Below, piece after piece: positions 12,031 to 25,800 of a stretch of 64,000 nucleotides of DNA (its first letter is position 1; the number at the start of each line of letters is the position of its first letter). The position numbers and the translations under genes are program-made. The DNA is from Watersipora subatra (Eukaryota > Bryozoa > Gymnolaemata > Cheilostomatida > Watersiporidae). Location of the stretch: assembly GCF_963576615.1 (NCBI RefSeq), contig NC_088716.1, positions 60,916,228 to 60,980,227 of the forward strand. The letters are read 5' to 3'. The notes below the pieces were generated by a model that saw only the letters and a list, made by a program, of their open reading frames with translations, had not been told where the DNA came from and made no database searches.

Positions 12031-12848
12031 GTATATATAAAGCATATATGTGATATATTTTAATATACATGTAGTATCTCCTAAAGTGATCACCACTAGT
12101 ATAATATATTTCCTTAAATTCTTACATGCTACAGTTTTACCCTTATGCCATCCACGTTGCTGACATAACCTACACATAGTGTATACATCAGCAATTTTAT
12201 ATAATTTATATCAATTATATATTACAGCTTTACCATCTCCCTTATGCCATGTTGCTGATATAATCTACACATCATAGTATACTATACGTAGTATACACAT
12301 CATTGTATACTTTTTTTACTTTCATTGCACACTGCAACGTGGCTTTTAGGTCTTCAGGGTTCATACAGTTCACTTTTAGCTTGGAAAATTACATGCTTTT
12401 AACAATATTATATTTAGCTTTTCATAGCTACTAAAGGATATGATGTCATAATACCTATTTATATTTAGCAATTGGACTCCCTTTTTATCAGTTAATAAAA
12501 TAACATTCGAAAACATGCAGTTGTGATAAGACTTTTCAAAAACCCTCTGTTCCAGAAGCATAATAGTGTTAATACGACATGATCGCATATAAAATAGTGT
12601 ATCAGTGATTTTGGTATAGAAAATTTGACAAAGATTTTGTTTGCAAAACGTTGATTAAAGCCTGCACTGTGACCTATTGCTGCAACACAGCTGCGTAAAG
12701 CAGTCAAGAGATTCTGCGCTGCCAGATGTTGCTGCATTTGAACCTTGGAGAGCCACATCACTATCAGCACATCTCAGTGCTGCAAAGTTAAAACTTTTGT
12801 TGAGGCGGTAACAGCAGCAGCTCCTACTTCTTACCTTACTAACCAGTC

Positions 12849-12888
12849 CTCTTGGTATGGTGAGTCCTACGACTCACCATACCAAGAG
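12849..12888. repeat. Perfect 18-4-18 inverted repeat
   Basis: Arm CTCTTGGTATGGTGAGTC at 12849-12866, loop CTAC, and a perfectly complementary arm at 12871-12888. It could extrude a stable hairpin. No adjacent gene explains it. Confidence 0.85.
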
Positions 12889-14684
12889 TGACATACCATA
12901 CCAAATGACGTACTGTTGCTAACTACTTTTTATATTATACTTATAGAATATTTCCACTTCTTTGTTTGGCAAGTTATCATTTCATTTAAAAAAATTCTTT
13001 AGTTTTTTTTAATTGAAAACAAAATTCGAATGAAAAAGGTCCAAAGCGAACCAAAAAGGTCTGAAACTGGGGGCTGAGATCAATCAGAAAGGTCCTCGAC
13101 TGAGCAGCAATAACTGAGCATACCTGCTTCAAACAACAGTTTGTATTCGTGTTGAGACCCCTTTAGGCAATTTATTAATGCACGCAGATAATTGCTTGTT
13201 TCATAAGTTATTTGATATGATTTTATATATTGCTACCTGCTGTTTGCTAATAGACAACTTTTTTTGCAGAAAGAAATGTTTGTAAACGTGTGCGGAAGCC
13301 TGGCTATCAATGTAAACTTAGCAAGCCCTAGTAGTGGAAGAGACTGTACTTCATTATTAGAAAAATGCAAGTACAAAGCTACAACTACCTCTGGCAAAAG
13401 TATATTATTTTTACATAGGAATTCTTCTCACTCGACATTCAAAGAAAAATGAAAGAAGAGAAACAATGGAAAAAAAGAAGTACTAGACACTTCTAGGTGA
13501 CCTCCTAGTCAATACTGGCAGCACTGGCTGCAAACTGATGCCTTTATGCTTATTAGTGTTTTTTACAAAAAAGAAATTGGCAAGGTGGAACATTTTTGCT
13601 GTAGAGAATTGTCTTTGAAGGAATACCTTACCAAGAGCGAGGATGGGCTCCCTTCAAAGACGATCAGAGCAAATGTGTCAGATTAACTATGACGAGGCAA
13701 CATTTTTATTTTGATAAACAGATCAATTCATAACTTGATTTAGACTAGTAATAGGAGGCTGACTCTGGCATCACTTGCAAGCTGAATGCATACAAAGGTT
13801 GATCTCTGAGGTCAGGACATGCTGCCATATGGTGAGTCAGCAAACAACTGAAAAATAAATCTTGGTATATACGAGATCAAAGAAAGAATGTGGAGTAATC
13901 TTAGCCAGCCAGAAAAATGAGGTATTTGCTCACTATGACCATAACTGCCTTTCTCAAATTCTCCCGGCCACAAGAACCTTAGTGAGCTAAACCAAAGCAT
14001 CCATGACACTCCGGTGGAAGTGAGCATCTCTAGAGCTCTAACACATTTTCTGTTTGACTTTTCAACAATAAATGTGTTGATTCTTGTTGAATTCTAAAAA
14101 TTTGTTCAAAAAGCACGGCAACTCTATTAAATTATTAATAACAAATAAAACAAAATGTTTGAACAACATTTATTTTAGATTTAATATTTATTTTATGTTT
14201 GATGTTTTACTGATGATTCTCATTGATACCTTGAGCAAGTAATCAACTTGATATTGTTTACATATGATACTAATGAAAATAAAATGTAATTTAAAATAGC
14301 TATCCAAACTATATGTTTAGTCTTTAAACAATGCAGAATATTACGCAATGCTTTTACTAAATGATGTAAATATTGATATATTAAATACCATAAACATCAA
14401 AAAATGCTTCATCACACCGTAATCATGACCAGAAAGAGCCAAATTAGTTTAAAAAAAGACATAAGCAATTTTGTTTTTATTGCATTACGCTTCTCCAGTT
14501 TTGAAGTCCTAAATGCGTACTTGGAGTCTTAGGAAGGAAAAAGCCTGATGCCAAAAATGAACCTAGATTGATGCACAAGTATGACTATGACTATGAAACA
14601 ATCCCTAGAAGGTTGAGAGCCAAAAGAATCATTGGCTCTATCTCATAGAGCCAATGTATTTTCAACATGTGGTTTTCAAAATGT
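12889..14684. other. No gene recognised
   Basis: AT-rich spacer. Short open frames (for example 13264-13452) have no domain, signal peptide or splice context. Confidence 0.5.
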
Positions 14685-14842
14685 GGCAAAGAACCTCGAC
14701 TGGAGACATGCCTAGTTGCAGAGAGAAGTTTAAAGTTGGATGACATTCGTGTCACTACCAGTAGCCTTTTCTGGGAATTGAACCCAAACCTGTTGTTTGT
14801 AGGTCAGGCGCTTTGGACTCCTAGGCTATGCCTGCTCTCTGT
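14685..14842 (-). mobile_element. tRNA-derived SINE, family 1, copy 2
   Basis: Partial copy of the SINE at 9300-9585 and 19615-19970. It retains the GGAGACATG, GGATGACATTCGTGTCACTA and GGGAATTGAACCCAAACC landmarks and the tRNA-like end. The 68-aa open frame here is part of the repeat. Confidence 0.6.
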
Positions 14843-14937
14843 GAACTGGCTAGTATATGGGTTGATGTGTTAATTATATAAACCATTTTAATATCAAATA
14901 TCGAGACAAGCTAACCAATTCACTTTTGACATGCTAC

Positions 14938-15046
14938 TTTGTAGCCTTAGTTACTTTGTACTGTTTGTAGCCTTAGTTACTTTGTACTGTTTGTAGCCTT
15001 AGTTACTTTTTACTTCTTGTAGCCTTAGTTACTTTGCACTGTTTGC
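14938..15046. repeat. 26-bp tandem repeat, 4 copies
   Basis: Four near-identical copies of a unit reading TTTGTAGCCTTAGTTACTTT plus GTACTG, the last two slightly diverged. Confidence 0.9.
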
Positions 15047-15639
15047 AACTACCGTCCGCTTGTTTGCTGGGAAATGTCTAAAGGAACAAATTGAGTATTT
15101 CTACAATTTCAGGGGAACGCGCAGCTGCACGGAATAACTTAATTTACGTTTAAATTTTAAATACCAAATTAATAACTGATTGATTAATTAATAACTGAGT
15201 CTTTATTTGGTAAACAGAATAAAGTTATCTCTGGCCTCTTCTGATAATGACAAAATTAATAATAAAGTCATTATTGATAGAGCCAATAATGACAGAGTTA
15301 AACTCTAGCTTAGTACATGTACATTGATATAAGACGAGGGGGGGGGGTAGACGAGGGAGGGGGTAGACATCATGACATAGTTTCAATGCTCCTCAAGTGC
15401 CGGCTTCGATTGAAGTCCATTTGAATATTTTCTTATATTTGTGAAAACGAAACGTAATTCATGTCATGACAAACATTCTCGCTCGAGCTCTCTCACAAAA
15501 CAAAGAACATGGCATTTATGAGTCATCTACCCTTCGCTATACATTATGGAATACGCTGGAGGTACCTGTTGACAGCTGCTATCCAACTGTGTGTGTGTGC
15601 GTGCGAGAGGGAGCTGTCTGGTTAGTGAGCTACCTTTTG

Positions 15640-15926
15640 CTCAATCATATGTTACATCACTTCTCCAGAGACATGGCATCACGCTGACACAGCAACATAG
15701 CGTGAAGCGTGCCATTGGGTTGTATTTGAAAGCTTGGAGACAAGTATTACAAGACATTCGTCATAACTGGAGCCGCTAAACAGCTGTTAGTATTTTGTGA
15801 AGTTAATAGAAAACATGGTCTTTAATAGATTTACCGAGTAAATGCACTAACTCATTTTTGTAGAAGCTATAAGCCATGGCAACACCGCGGTAGATACACT
15901 CTTCTTCTACTCCTGCCATATGCTAG
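15640..15926 (+). promoter_or_regulatory. Candidate 5' UTR/promoter block of SLC7 copy A
   Basis: Homologous to 45440-45713 upstream of copy B: shared GACACAGCAACA, AAAGCTTGG, CAAGTATT, ACATTCGTCATAACT, AACAGCTGTTAGT and TAGAAAACAT. Both blocks end in GCTAG followed by a consensus GTAAGTC donor (donor at 15927 here). This suggests a non-coding first exon spliced to an acceptor shortly before the ATG at 16853, probably the TTAATTAGCAG near 16811. The similarity is seen; the exon role is inferred. Confidence 0.5.
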
Positions 15927-16264
15927 GTAAGTCTCGAGCTGCTCATATGTTCTTGGTATTGATATACACTTCATTAGCTAAAGCTTCCCTTTGTGGAAAT
16001 TAGTTCATTAGTTGTTACAGATTCTACTCGCTGTATAACTTTGTGAATAATATTGAACTTATATATATATTGAACTTGCTTATGATTATTGCATAATTAT
16101 ATTCAAATTAGATAATGTCAGGGACTCATTGACATCTAGACATTGAAATCTAGATATTTACTGATCTCATAATTGAGTGCATAAATATATGTACAAGTTC
16201 TGTTTTCAATTATCCGTGAATTGAATTTATAGCATCAAAACATTCTATTCATAGCATCTGCAAG

Positions 16265-16705
16265 TTTCATTAATAACACCCATAAGTTCTATTTGTAGCA
16301 TCTATAAATTCTATCTATAGGATCTATAAGTTCTATCTATAGAATCTATAAGTTTTATCTATAGAATCTATAAGTTCTATCTATAGCATCTATAAGTTCT
16401 ATCTATAGAATCTATAAGTTTTATCTATAGAATCTATAAGTTCTATCTATAGCATCTATAAGTTCTATCTATAGAATCTATAAGTTTTATCTATAGAATC
16501 TATAAGTTTTATCTATAGAATCTATAAGTTCTATCTATAGCATCTATAAGTTCTATCTATAGAATCTATAAGTTTTATCTATAGAATCTATAAGTTCTAT
16601 CTATAGCATCTATAAGTTCTATCTATAGAATCTATAAGTTCTATCTATAGCATCTATAAGTTCTATCTATAGCATCTATAAGTTCTATCTATAGCACCCA
16701 TAAGA
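16265..16705. repeat. 22-bp minisatellite in 5' intron of SLC7 A
   Basis: About 19 copies of a 22-bp unit (TCTATAAGTTCTATCTATAG plus AA or CA). The AA and CA forms alternate in a partly regular pattern. It lies between the candidate 5' untranslated exon and the ATG exon. Confidence 0.93.
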
Positions 16706-16852
16706 AATAGATATCTGAATTTTTATCAGCTATTTGAGAGACAGCAGCATCTATTATACTATTTAATTTCTTTTTTATATATAACTAAATGGTTACGTTG
16801 GTTAATTAGCAGCTCAGAGGGATTATTAATAATAATAATAGCCTCATTGAAA

Positions 16853-19800
16853 ATGGAGAAACAACAGTATGCTGCCGACACTGACAGCGCCACAGAAAGT
16901 CGTGCAGCAGACCTTACCGTGAAACCAAAGTTTATAAGAACAATAACGCTGTTTATGGCAGTGGCCCTTAACTTTGGTCAAATAGTTGGAGCCGGTATCT
17001 TCGTCAGCCCTAAAGGGGTACTAATGTTCACAGGTTCATCAGGTAAGATCCTATCCGATGTTTATACGTTATATAATATATATTTTTATTCTGATAGGGA
17101 CAAAGAGTTGGAATGCCAAAAAGATTGATCAAGCAAACGATGCTGAACCAATAAAATGCTTTATAAGAAAATGGTGACACAAATATATTTTTATTTTTTG
17201 GACTTGTATTAAATATTTCAATTTGGTAAAAAGATAGCAAAACTATCAACAATTATTTTCTTCCTTAAAAGTAAACTATTTTGTAAAACATGTTAAGACA
17301 ACTTCTCAAAGAATGTGTAAACTGATTGTAACCTACAGGAGCAATCCACTCATCAGCATAGAGTTAACTCATAGTTAGTTTCGCTTTTATCAAAGTTATC
17401 CGCTCTATTTTTAGAGAATAATGCAAGACAATGATGACTGAATTTGTAAGCGCTAGTTCAGTTTAGCTTATAGCCATTTTAGATAAATTTTTGAAAATGT
17501 TTTAACAAAAGTATTTTCTTCCTGAAGCACTAATGATATACTGTGTCACAAAAGCAGTAAAATTATAAGCTTTTGATACAGCAAGTGATGTCATATTGCG
17601 CATATCTGAGACATTTACAGTGAGTGTCATGATAAGGTATATTATTGTGTAATAAGTTGGAGACACCTGCAGTAAAAGTCTTGATATAGTATATTATGGT
17701 AGATCAATCTGAGACACATGCAGCGAGTGTCATGATACAGTATATTATGGCGTGATCATTCTGAGACACCTGTAATGAGTGTCAAAGGTACATCATATTA
17801 TTGCCTGAAGCATATTTCAATTGATCTTCTTTACTGCTTTTAGAATTTTTGTTACTTAGACTTATTCAGATGATAATGACCAGAGATGATTAAAAACATT
17901 GTAACTTTTTCATACCAGACTCTTTCAAAGATCAGATCTTAACATCTATTGACTAGTTACAATTCACTGCATGAAACATACCTGAAGCAGAAGATGCTTT
18001 GAATAACAGTGTGTATATATAAGTTTTAGTTCTGCACTTATAGTTTTTACACCCTTAAAGTTGAATACATTCTGTCTTACTGTAAATCAATATACTATAA
18101 TACTGTACCTGCAAAAACAATCAAAATTAAAAATTGATTTAACCGAAGCTTTATTACATTATTACATTAATGGATTGGTAAATTTTTTAGACTGTTTGAA
18201 ACTAAACCATAAAATTTATTATATAAGCAACTTCTTTGGCAATTTATTAGGTTTGAGTCTCATTGTGTGGACGTTATGTGGACTCGTGGCCATGGCCTCT
18301 GCAGTCTGCTATGCTGAGCTCGCTACCATGCTCAAGGAGTCAGGGGGAGAGTGGGCATATATCAGAAGGGGTATAGGAGGAGGACCCGCTTTTGTTGCTA
18401 GCCTTTTGACGGTCACACTCGGGTCTGGAGCCTTTGCCCTTGTGGCCATAATATCAGCGGAGTACATGGTGTCACCATTCCTTGATGACTGCTCTAAGCC
18501 GGTACGTAACTGACCCTTTCAGCAATTTTGTTAAAAGATTAGTTTGATGCAGGATCAGATATGAGGTAGAGGAGGGCAGAGAACTGGTGTAAACTGGTAC
18601 AGTGCAAAACCATGGTGATTGTTCTAGCCAGTGCAGTGGCCACTCTTATAATGTTATGATGTTATAATATTATAATGTTATATCACTAATTAAATCTGGA
18701 CTAAAATGTTTAGCTATTAAAAGTGTTTAAACTTCTATAGTACATCCCAGAGACCAGAGAGAGAAAACTCTGCTCTCAGGGTTGTACTATAATAGTATGG
18801 CTATGGTGAAACCCATGGCACAGAACTTAAGTGCTTGAGAATAATCAGAAATTGAGACAGTACCCAATCATTGACCCTTAAGCCTTATTTATGCTTACCT
18901 GAGAGAGTTCTGACAACTTCCACTCAAAATAAGACAAGTTGAAAACCACACTATTTGAAAAACTTTGACCCCTAATCTACTTGCATTGGAGAACTTACAA
19001 TTAAAATGAATGGTTGAAAAACAACATCTGTACAGGAGCAGATAGAGCAAATGATGAACATTTAGTGGCATGACAGTGTTTGGTTTTACTTCGGAGAATA
19101 TTCTACTCGGTTGTTTGGTGAATATTTTTTTGCAACCAGTACATCGAGCGGAGAGCTGCAAGTGGTTCATTAGAGGACAGCTTTACTCTCATCTACTGAG
19201 TATGGAGCTAATGAAAGTGCGAGTAAATCATTACATAATGGTATATTTTTCCAATAAACAATACATAAATCCATTAACATATGAATCAGTAACAACTGAA
19301 ATTTCTAATTACGTTTACATGAAAATAACTGTTCTAACCTTTTTTAGAGGTCTTCCGTTTCTTCCAACTTTAACTTTTTGATGTTCAAAGTTCCACGTTC
19401 TATGTCCAGATTGTTAAGTTATAAAGCGTATGTAACTTGAGAACTACAGGCACTTTAAGCATCACTCAATTGGCTATCAACTACTAAGCCTAATGTAATT
19501 CAGGGAAAAATTGCTTGACTAGTTCCTTGCTTAGTAGTTCACTAACACAGACATGCTTAGCTTTACTCATAAGTTCAACAGATCTTCATGTATGTGAACA
19601 GTTCTTACAAGTTGGAGTACGACGTCTGCTTAGCTTACTGCAAGCAGACGTCGCCTGTTGCGACGTCTGCTTGTGTAACAACACTCGTCTGCTTGTGTAA
19701 CAACACTCGTAACAACTCACACGAGTTGTTATGAGTGTTGTTACACAAAACATTGTTGATCAACAACAGCTTTCCTATCTTGGATAGACATGTCTGAGTC

Positions 19801-22800
19801 AAGTAGCAAGAAAACCTCGGTGCCTGGAGACATGACCATGCAAAGAGCAATTTAAGATCTGATGTCATTTCTGTCACCACCAGTGATCCTTTTTGGGAAT
19901 TGAACCCAAACCTGTTGTTTGCAGCTCAGGAGTTCTAGACCAATAGGTCACGGTTGCTTTTCAGACAGCAGATCTTCATAATCAATCCCTTAAATGCCTC
20001 AAGAGTCTGTGATACTTTTAGCCATACCTGGTAAAGATGCTAGCGATAGCTCTCATGATCCTAATCTTCTACATCAACACATCTACTAACCTAGTGCAGA
20101 AGATAGTCAAGGTCACCCTGGTTGTCAAGGTGATTACGATGCTGGCCATAGTGCTTGGAGCCTTTTACTGGATGGCCAAAGAAGGAACTAGCAAATTGAC
20201 TCAGCCATTTCAAGGTAGAAATAACTACTCACGGAGAAAGCTTATGCTTGAGTTGAAAAATGTATTTATAGATACTAGCTGGACCCATCAATATTTCATA
20301 GTTGTGTATTTTATTTTTTAACTACCACTTTTCTTTACAGGCTATCTTTACAGGCTATCAACCACTGTTAGTCTATCAACCACTGTTAGTCTATCAACCA
20401 CTGTTAGTCTATCAACCACTGTTAGTCTATCAACCACTGTTAGGCTATCAACCACTGTTAGTCTATCAACCACTGTTAGTCTATCAACCACTGTTAGTCT
20501 ATCAACCACTGTTAGTCTATCAACCACTGTTAGTCTATCAACCACTGTTAGGCTATCAACCACTGTTAGTCTATCAACCACTGTTAGTCTATCAACCACT
20601 GTTAGGCTATCAACCACTGTTAGTCTATCAACCACTGTTAGTCTATCAACCACTGTTAGTCTATCAACCACTGTTAGTCTATCAACCACTGTTAGTCTAT
20701 CAACCACTGTTAGTCTATCAACCACTGTTAGGCTATCAACCACTGTTAGTCTATCAACCACTGTTAGTCTATCAACCACTGTTAGTCTATCAACCACTGT
20801 TAGGCTATCAACCACTGTTAGTCTATCAACCACTGTTAGTCTATCAACCACTGTTAGGCTATCAACCACTGTTAGTCTATCAACCACTGTTAGTCTATCA
20901 ACCACTGTTAGTCTATCAACCACTGTTAGTCTATCAACCACTGTTAGTCTATCAACCACTGTTAGTCTATCAACCACTGTTAGGCTATCAACCACTGTTA
21001 GTCTATCAACCACTGTTAGTCTATCAACCACTGTTAGTCTATCAACCACTGTTAGTCTATCAACCACTGTTAGTCTATCAACCACTGTTAGGCTATCAAC
21101 CACTGTTAGTCTATCAACCACTGTTAGTCTATCAACCACTGTTAGTCTATCAACCACTGTTAGTCTATCAACCACTGTTAGTCTTCGCTCAAATCTAAGC
21201 AAAGCCAAAAAACCAATGCTGACTTCCCCCGATTTTTACTCTCTCTCATATTTACTTCCCTTCATGTTTACTTTCTTTCCTGTTTATTTTCCCTCATGTT
21301 TATTTTCCCTCATGTTTATTTTCCCTCATGTTTAGTTTCTCTCATGTCTACTTTCCCTCATGTTTACTTTCCCTCATGCCTACTTTCCCTCATGCCTACT
21401 TTCCCTCATGTCTACTTTCCCTCATGTCTACTTTCCCTCATGCCTACTTTCCCTCATGTCTACTTTCCCTCATGTCTACTTTCCCTCATGTTTACTTTCC
21501 CTCATATTTACTTTCCCTCATGTCTACTTTCTCTCATGCCTACTTTTCCTCATGTCTACTTTCCCTCATGTCTACTTTTCCTCATGCCTACTTTCCCTCA
21601 TGTCTACTTTCTCTCATGTCTACTTTCCCTCATGTTTACTGTCCCTCATGTTTACTTTCCCTCATGTTTACTTTTCCTCATGTCTACTTTCCCTCATGTC
21701 TACTTTCCCTCATGTCTACTTTCCCTCGTGTTTACTTTCCCTCATGCCTACTTCCCTCATGTCTACTTTCCCTCATGTCTACTTTCCCTCATGCCTACTT
21801 TCCCTCATGTCTACTTTCCCTCATGTTTACTTTCCCTCATGTCTACTTTCCCTCATGTCTACTTTCCTTCATGTCTACTTTCTCTCATGTCTACTTTCCC
21901 TCATGTCTACTTTCCCTCATGTCTACTTTCCCTCATGTCTACTTTCCCTGGTGTTTACTTTCCCTCATGCCTACTTTCCCTCATGTCTACTTTCCCTCAT
22001 GTCTACTTTCCCTCATGTTTACTTTCCCTCATGTCTACTTTCCCTCATGCCTACTTTCCTTCATATCTACTTTCCCTCATGCCTACTTTCCCTCATATCT
22101 ACTTTCCCTCATGCCTGCTTTCCCTCATGTTTACTTTTCCTCATGCTTACTTTCATGTTTACTTCATAAATGTAATAGAATATTCAAACAGCACATCGGC
22201 AAAGGTTGAAGGTATTGTGTAGTTTTTTATAAGTAAGTTGGCTCAACATGTCTATTTTGCAGTTACACATTTTCTGACAGCAGAACCTAAGGTATATTTA
22301 GTTTGTGGACCTTACAATACCCACTGTTACTAATCTTATTGACAAGAAACTCTATGAAGCTCCTTTTCATAGTCTGTAAACTTGAAAAACTCTCCTTAGA
22401 GCATAAATATGAATGAACATAGTAAAACTTATATTCAAATTGATCAGTGTGTGAGTGTTATCGTTGTGCTCATACGAAACCCTAACATGAGGATAGTTGA
22501 ACTGCTTTTACATAAATACAATGTATGAGACTACCAGGCTATATCTAGATGATAGCTACCTATTTAATCACCACAACGTTGTAACAATGAACACTTAGTA
22601 TGAGCACATCTGAATATCTCCTGATGAAATGAGTCAAAAGACTACAAATGACAAGCAAACAGGATTACTGATAAGCTTTCCTATATGACATACTTGAATC
22701 GTGGTGGTATTTTTACATACTCTTAACATGCCAAGCTTGCATCCTTAAACCAACCTTGACCTCTGCTAATAACTGCATATCTAAAAATTAGGAACATGCA

Positions 22801-25800
22801 GTGCTCATAAAACAACAGACCAAAGGAATTGAATGTGACAAACTTGCTGACGGGATGCTAGTCCAACTATTTTGAGCTTCAAGTTTCTTAATCATAGATG
22901 TATCGAATCAATGAACTATTAAAGGTACTACTACAAATGGCTGGAATGTGGCTGTCGCATTCTACAGTGGGCTGTTTGCTTACATGGGATGGGACAATGT
23001 GACAAATTTAACAGAAGAAGTTAAAAATTATAAAAGGAATATTCCACTCAGCATCATCATATCCGTCAGCATGGTCACAGCACTCTATGTTCTCATCAAC
23101 ATCTCCTACTATGCTGTGATTGGTCCAGACAGAGTGAGTACAGCCTATCAGTAAGCTATTGCTACTTGTAGTGTAGAGGTTCCATTTTATAATGATTATT
23201 TCTTACCATGCAGTGATTGGTTCAGATTGCGTGAGAGTGTCTATCTGCAGCTTTTCTACGGGCAAGGGCAAATAATCTTAGTTTGATAAATAGTTTTAAT
23301 GCTTATAGAAGGATATTCAACAGCAAGTCTCATTTCTATATCTATACTAGAAAATTCCACTGTCATACAGCCCATGACCGAAGTGATATTAGAAAAAAAA
23401 GAAAGGGTACTGATGGTTGAGAAATGCAATATTAGCAGTCAAATAGGATAACTGCAATGGTAGCTGTAATGTACTGGGTGTGGGTGTTATTATATACAAC
23501 AAATAGCAATAATGAAAGGAAAAGATTATATGTTTATATCTTTCCTCCTGCAAAAAGAGAAATGCAATATTGGCCAATATTAGAAGTGAAATGCACTGAT
23601 ATTATTAGAACAACCAATATTATTAATATAGTAGGCCTAATAATATAAAACCAATGCACAACTTGGTTTACATTTCAAAACGTCATAGCTAACAATATCA
23701 CGGAGTTGTGATATTTATATAGATTTTTAGACAATCTGTACTACGTAGTCATTGTTCTGTAGTCATCCAAACTTATAATTAATTATTGTAATAATCTCAT
23801 TAGAACCGTTAGAAGAAATATCATCGAATATCCCTTTACTTACACTGCGTTAGATTTTTAAAAAATCTATACCACCTAGTCATTGTTCTGTAGTCATCCA
23901 AACTTATAATTAATTATTGTAATAATCTCATAAGATCCGTTAAAAATATCATCGTCATTTGCTATACATTGCGTTGGACATCAGTTAGAATACGAAAGTA
24001 TTCAAATGTGTCGGCAAATGAAAATGAAAAAAATTGAAATCGGCAAAAATGAAACGATTTTTGTACTCCTATGTTAGTTGCCAAAACCTTCGGCAATTCG
24101 ACAATGCTATATACCGGTAAAATGAGCACGTTATTTTTTCGTGAAATGCGCAAGACTTTATCGTTCTTTTCTCTGTCGTTCGGCGTTTCGATGTTCGGTC
24201 TTAACTTTTATTAAGCCAAGCTTTTCAAGTGTTTTGTGGCAATTTTCGTCCAAATTAATCTGTCTATTTGTGTATAATCCGATCAGATGGGTTAGTTTTA
24301 GGAATTTGCGGTAACCTTTCAAAGACTTGGTAACATATTTAAATACAGTCAAACATGGATAACTCGAACTTCAAGGGACCGAGCAAAAGTGTTCGAATTA
24401 TCAGAGCATTCAAGTTATCAGAGCACTGTCACAAGTCCATGTATTTACTTATTTATTAGTAGATACATGTACATATGCAAACTATAATATAAATCAAAAG
24501 CACAAATGGCTTGTTTCGAATTAAATGCTTCTAATGTAAAGTTTAAAACGTTTTTATCAAAAAGTATAGAGATTTTTCTATCACTTGAGATTGGTTTGTT
24601 GTTTGAGGTGATGTTATTGCCAGGACATTTTTTTAGATTGACATTGGCAAAACTTGATCGTTGTTGAAATGCTCAAAAGAAAAAACATCTTTTTCTTTTG
24701 AGCGTTTTACCCACGATCAATTTTGCCGAGTTTTCTTGAAGTTTATGCAACTTCAAGAAAAAGTTACCAAAGAAAAATCCCTTACTTTACCTGGGATTCG
24801 TTAAGAGCAACACTCCGAGGCAGTTCAATTAAAAGTTTTACGAGGTTTAACGGTACATTGTATATCACTCACGCTTTTTGAATGGATAGTTATTGAATGT
24901 ACACACGTATTCTGTGTTTAGGTCAAACGATGAATAGTTTTTTAGCTATGACAACGTATACGTTTAATAAAAACAATTTTAAGACGTTTTAAACATTCAA
25001 CACTCCGACGTTGATTCAACACGGAATCAACGTCGGAAAACTATTCGTCACGGGCTAGCCGGGTCACGCACTCAAGGATTTTCGCCACGCACATACAAAA
25101 CTACATGCTGTTTTTGTTTTGTATGTGCGTGGCGAAAATCCTTGCGCGCGTGACCCGGCAAGCCCATGCTATTAATCGTATAGCAGTATAAATCAAATTT
25201 GACCAAACCTTTAGAAAAGTCGTTGACAAAATTATTTTGCCGATGGTGGTAATAACAACGCTTATGAATTACGAAAAGATGAGGTTTACCTCTATGGCTT
25301 TGAATAAAGTGATTTTCTAAAGCGATAACAACCGTTTCGGTAGCCGTTGGGCAAAAAAACAGTTCGAATTAACAGTGTTGAGTTCGAGTTATCTATAGCA
25401 ATTTATCATTACGTGGGAACGGACCAAAGAAACCGTTCGAATTAACCATGTTTTCGAGCTATCCGTGGCCGAGTTATCCATGTTTGACTGTATTTTTGTA
25501 TGCGTTTTGTATCATTATTATACTTAAACGACTTTACTGAAACATAGTTAAATTTGTGGATAGGATTTCGTTGCAAGGGTTTGGTGACGGCCGTTAACGG
25601 ATAATTTTTCAGGAGTTGTGTGCACATGTGCATTTATCATAAATTTCCCAATCAATCGCTTCACTTTTGTTTGGTCGTGAGATTATCCTAGGTCATCTAT
25701 GAATATCAATCGAAGTGTTTGTTGGTTTGTCGTATGTCCGGTTATAACGATTAAGTTATAGGAATGAAAAACTCGCGTCGCAATGTGATTGCACTCAGAA

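Noticed and set aside
20302-21208. 298- and 286-codon frames on opposite strands
   Set aside because: Produced by the 18-bp minisatellite (period divisible by three).
21296-22222. Three overlapping plus frames of 269-308 codons
   Set aside because: The 16-bp unit has no stop in any frame; simultaneous opening of all frames shows an artefact.
24158-24352. 64-codon minus frame left of the Tigger-like MITE
   Set aside because: No domain or splice context; its start overlaps the MITE terminus.
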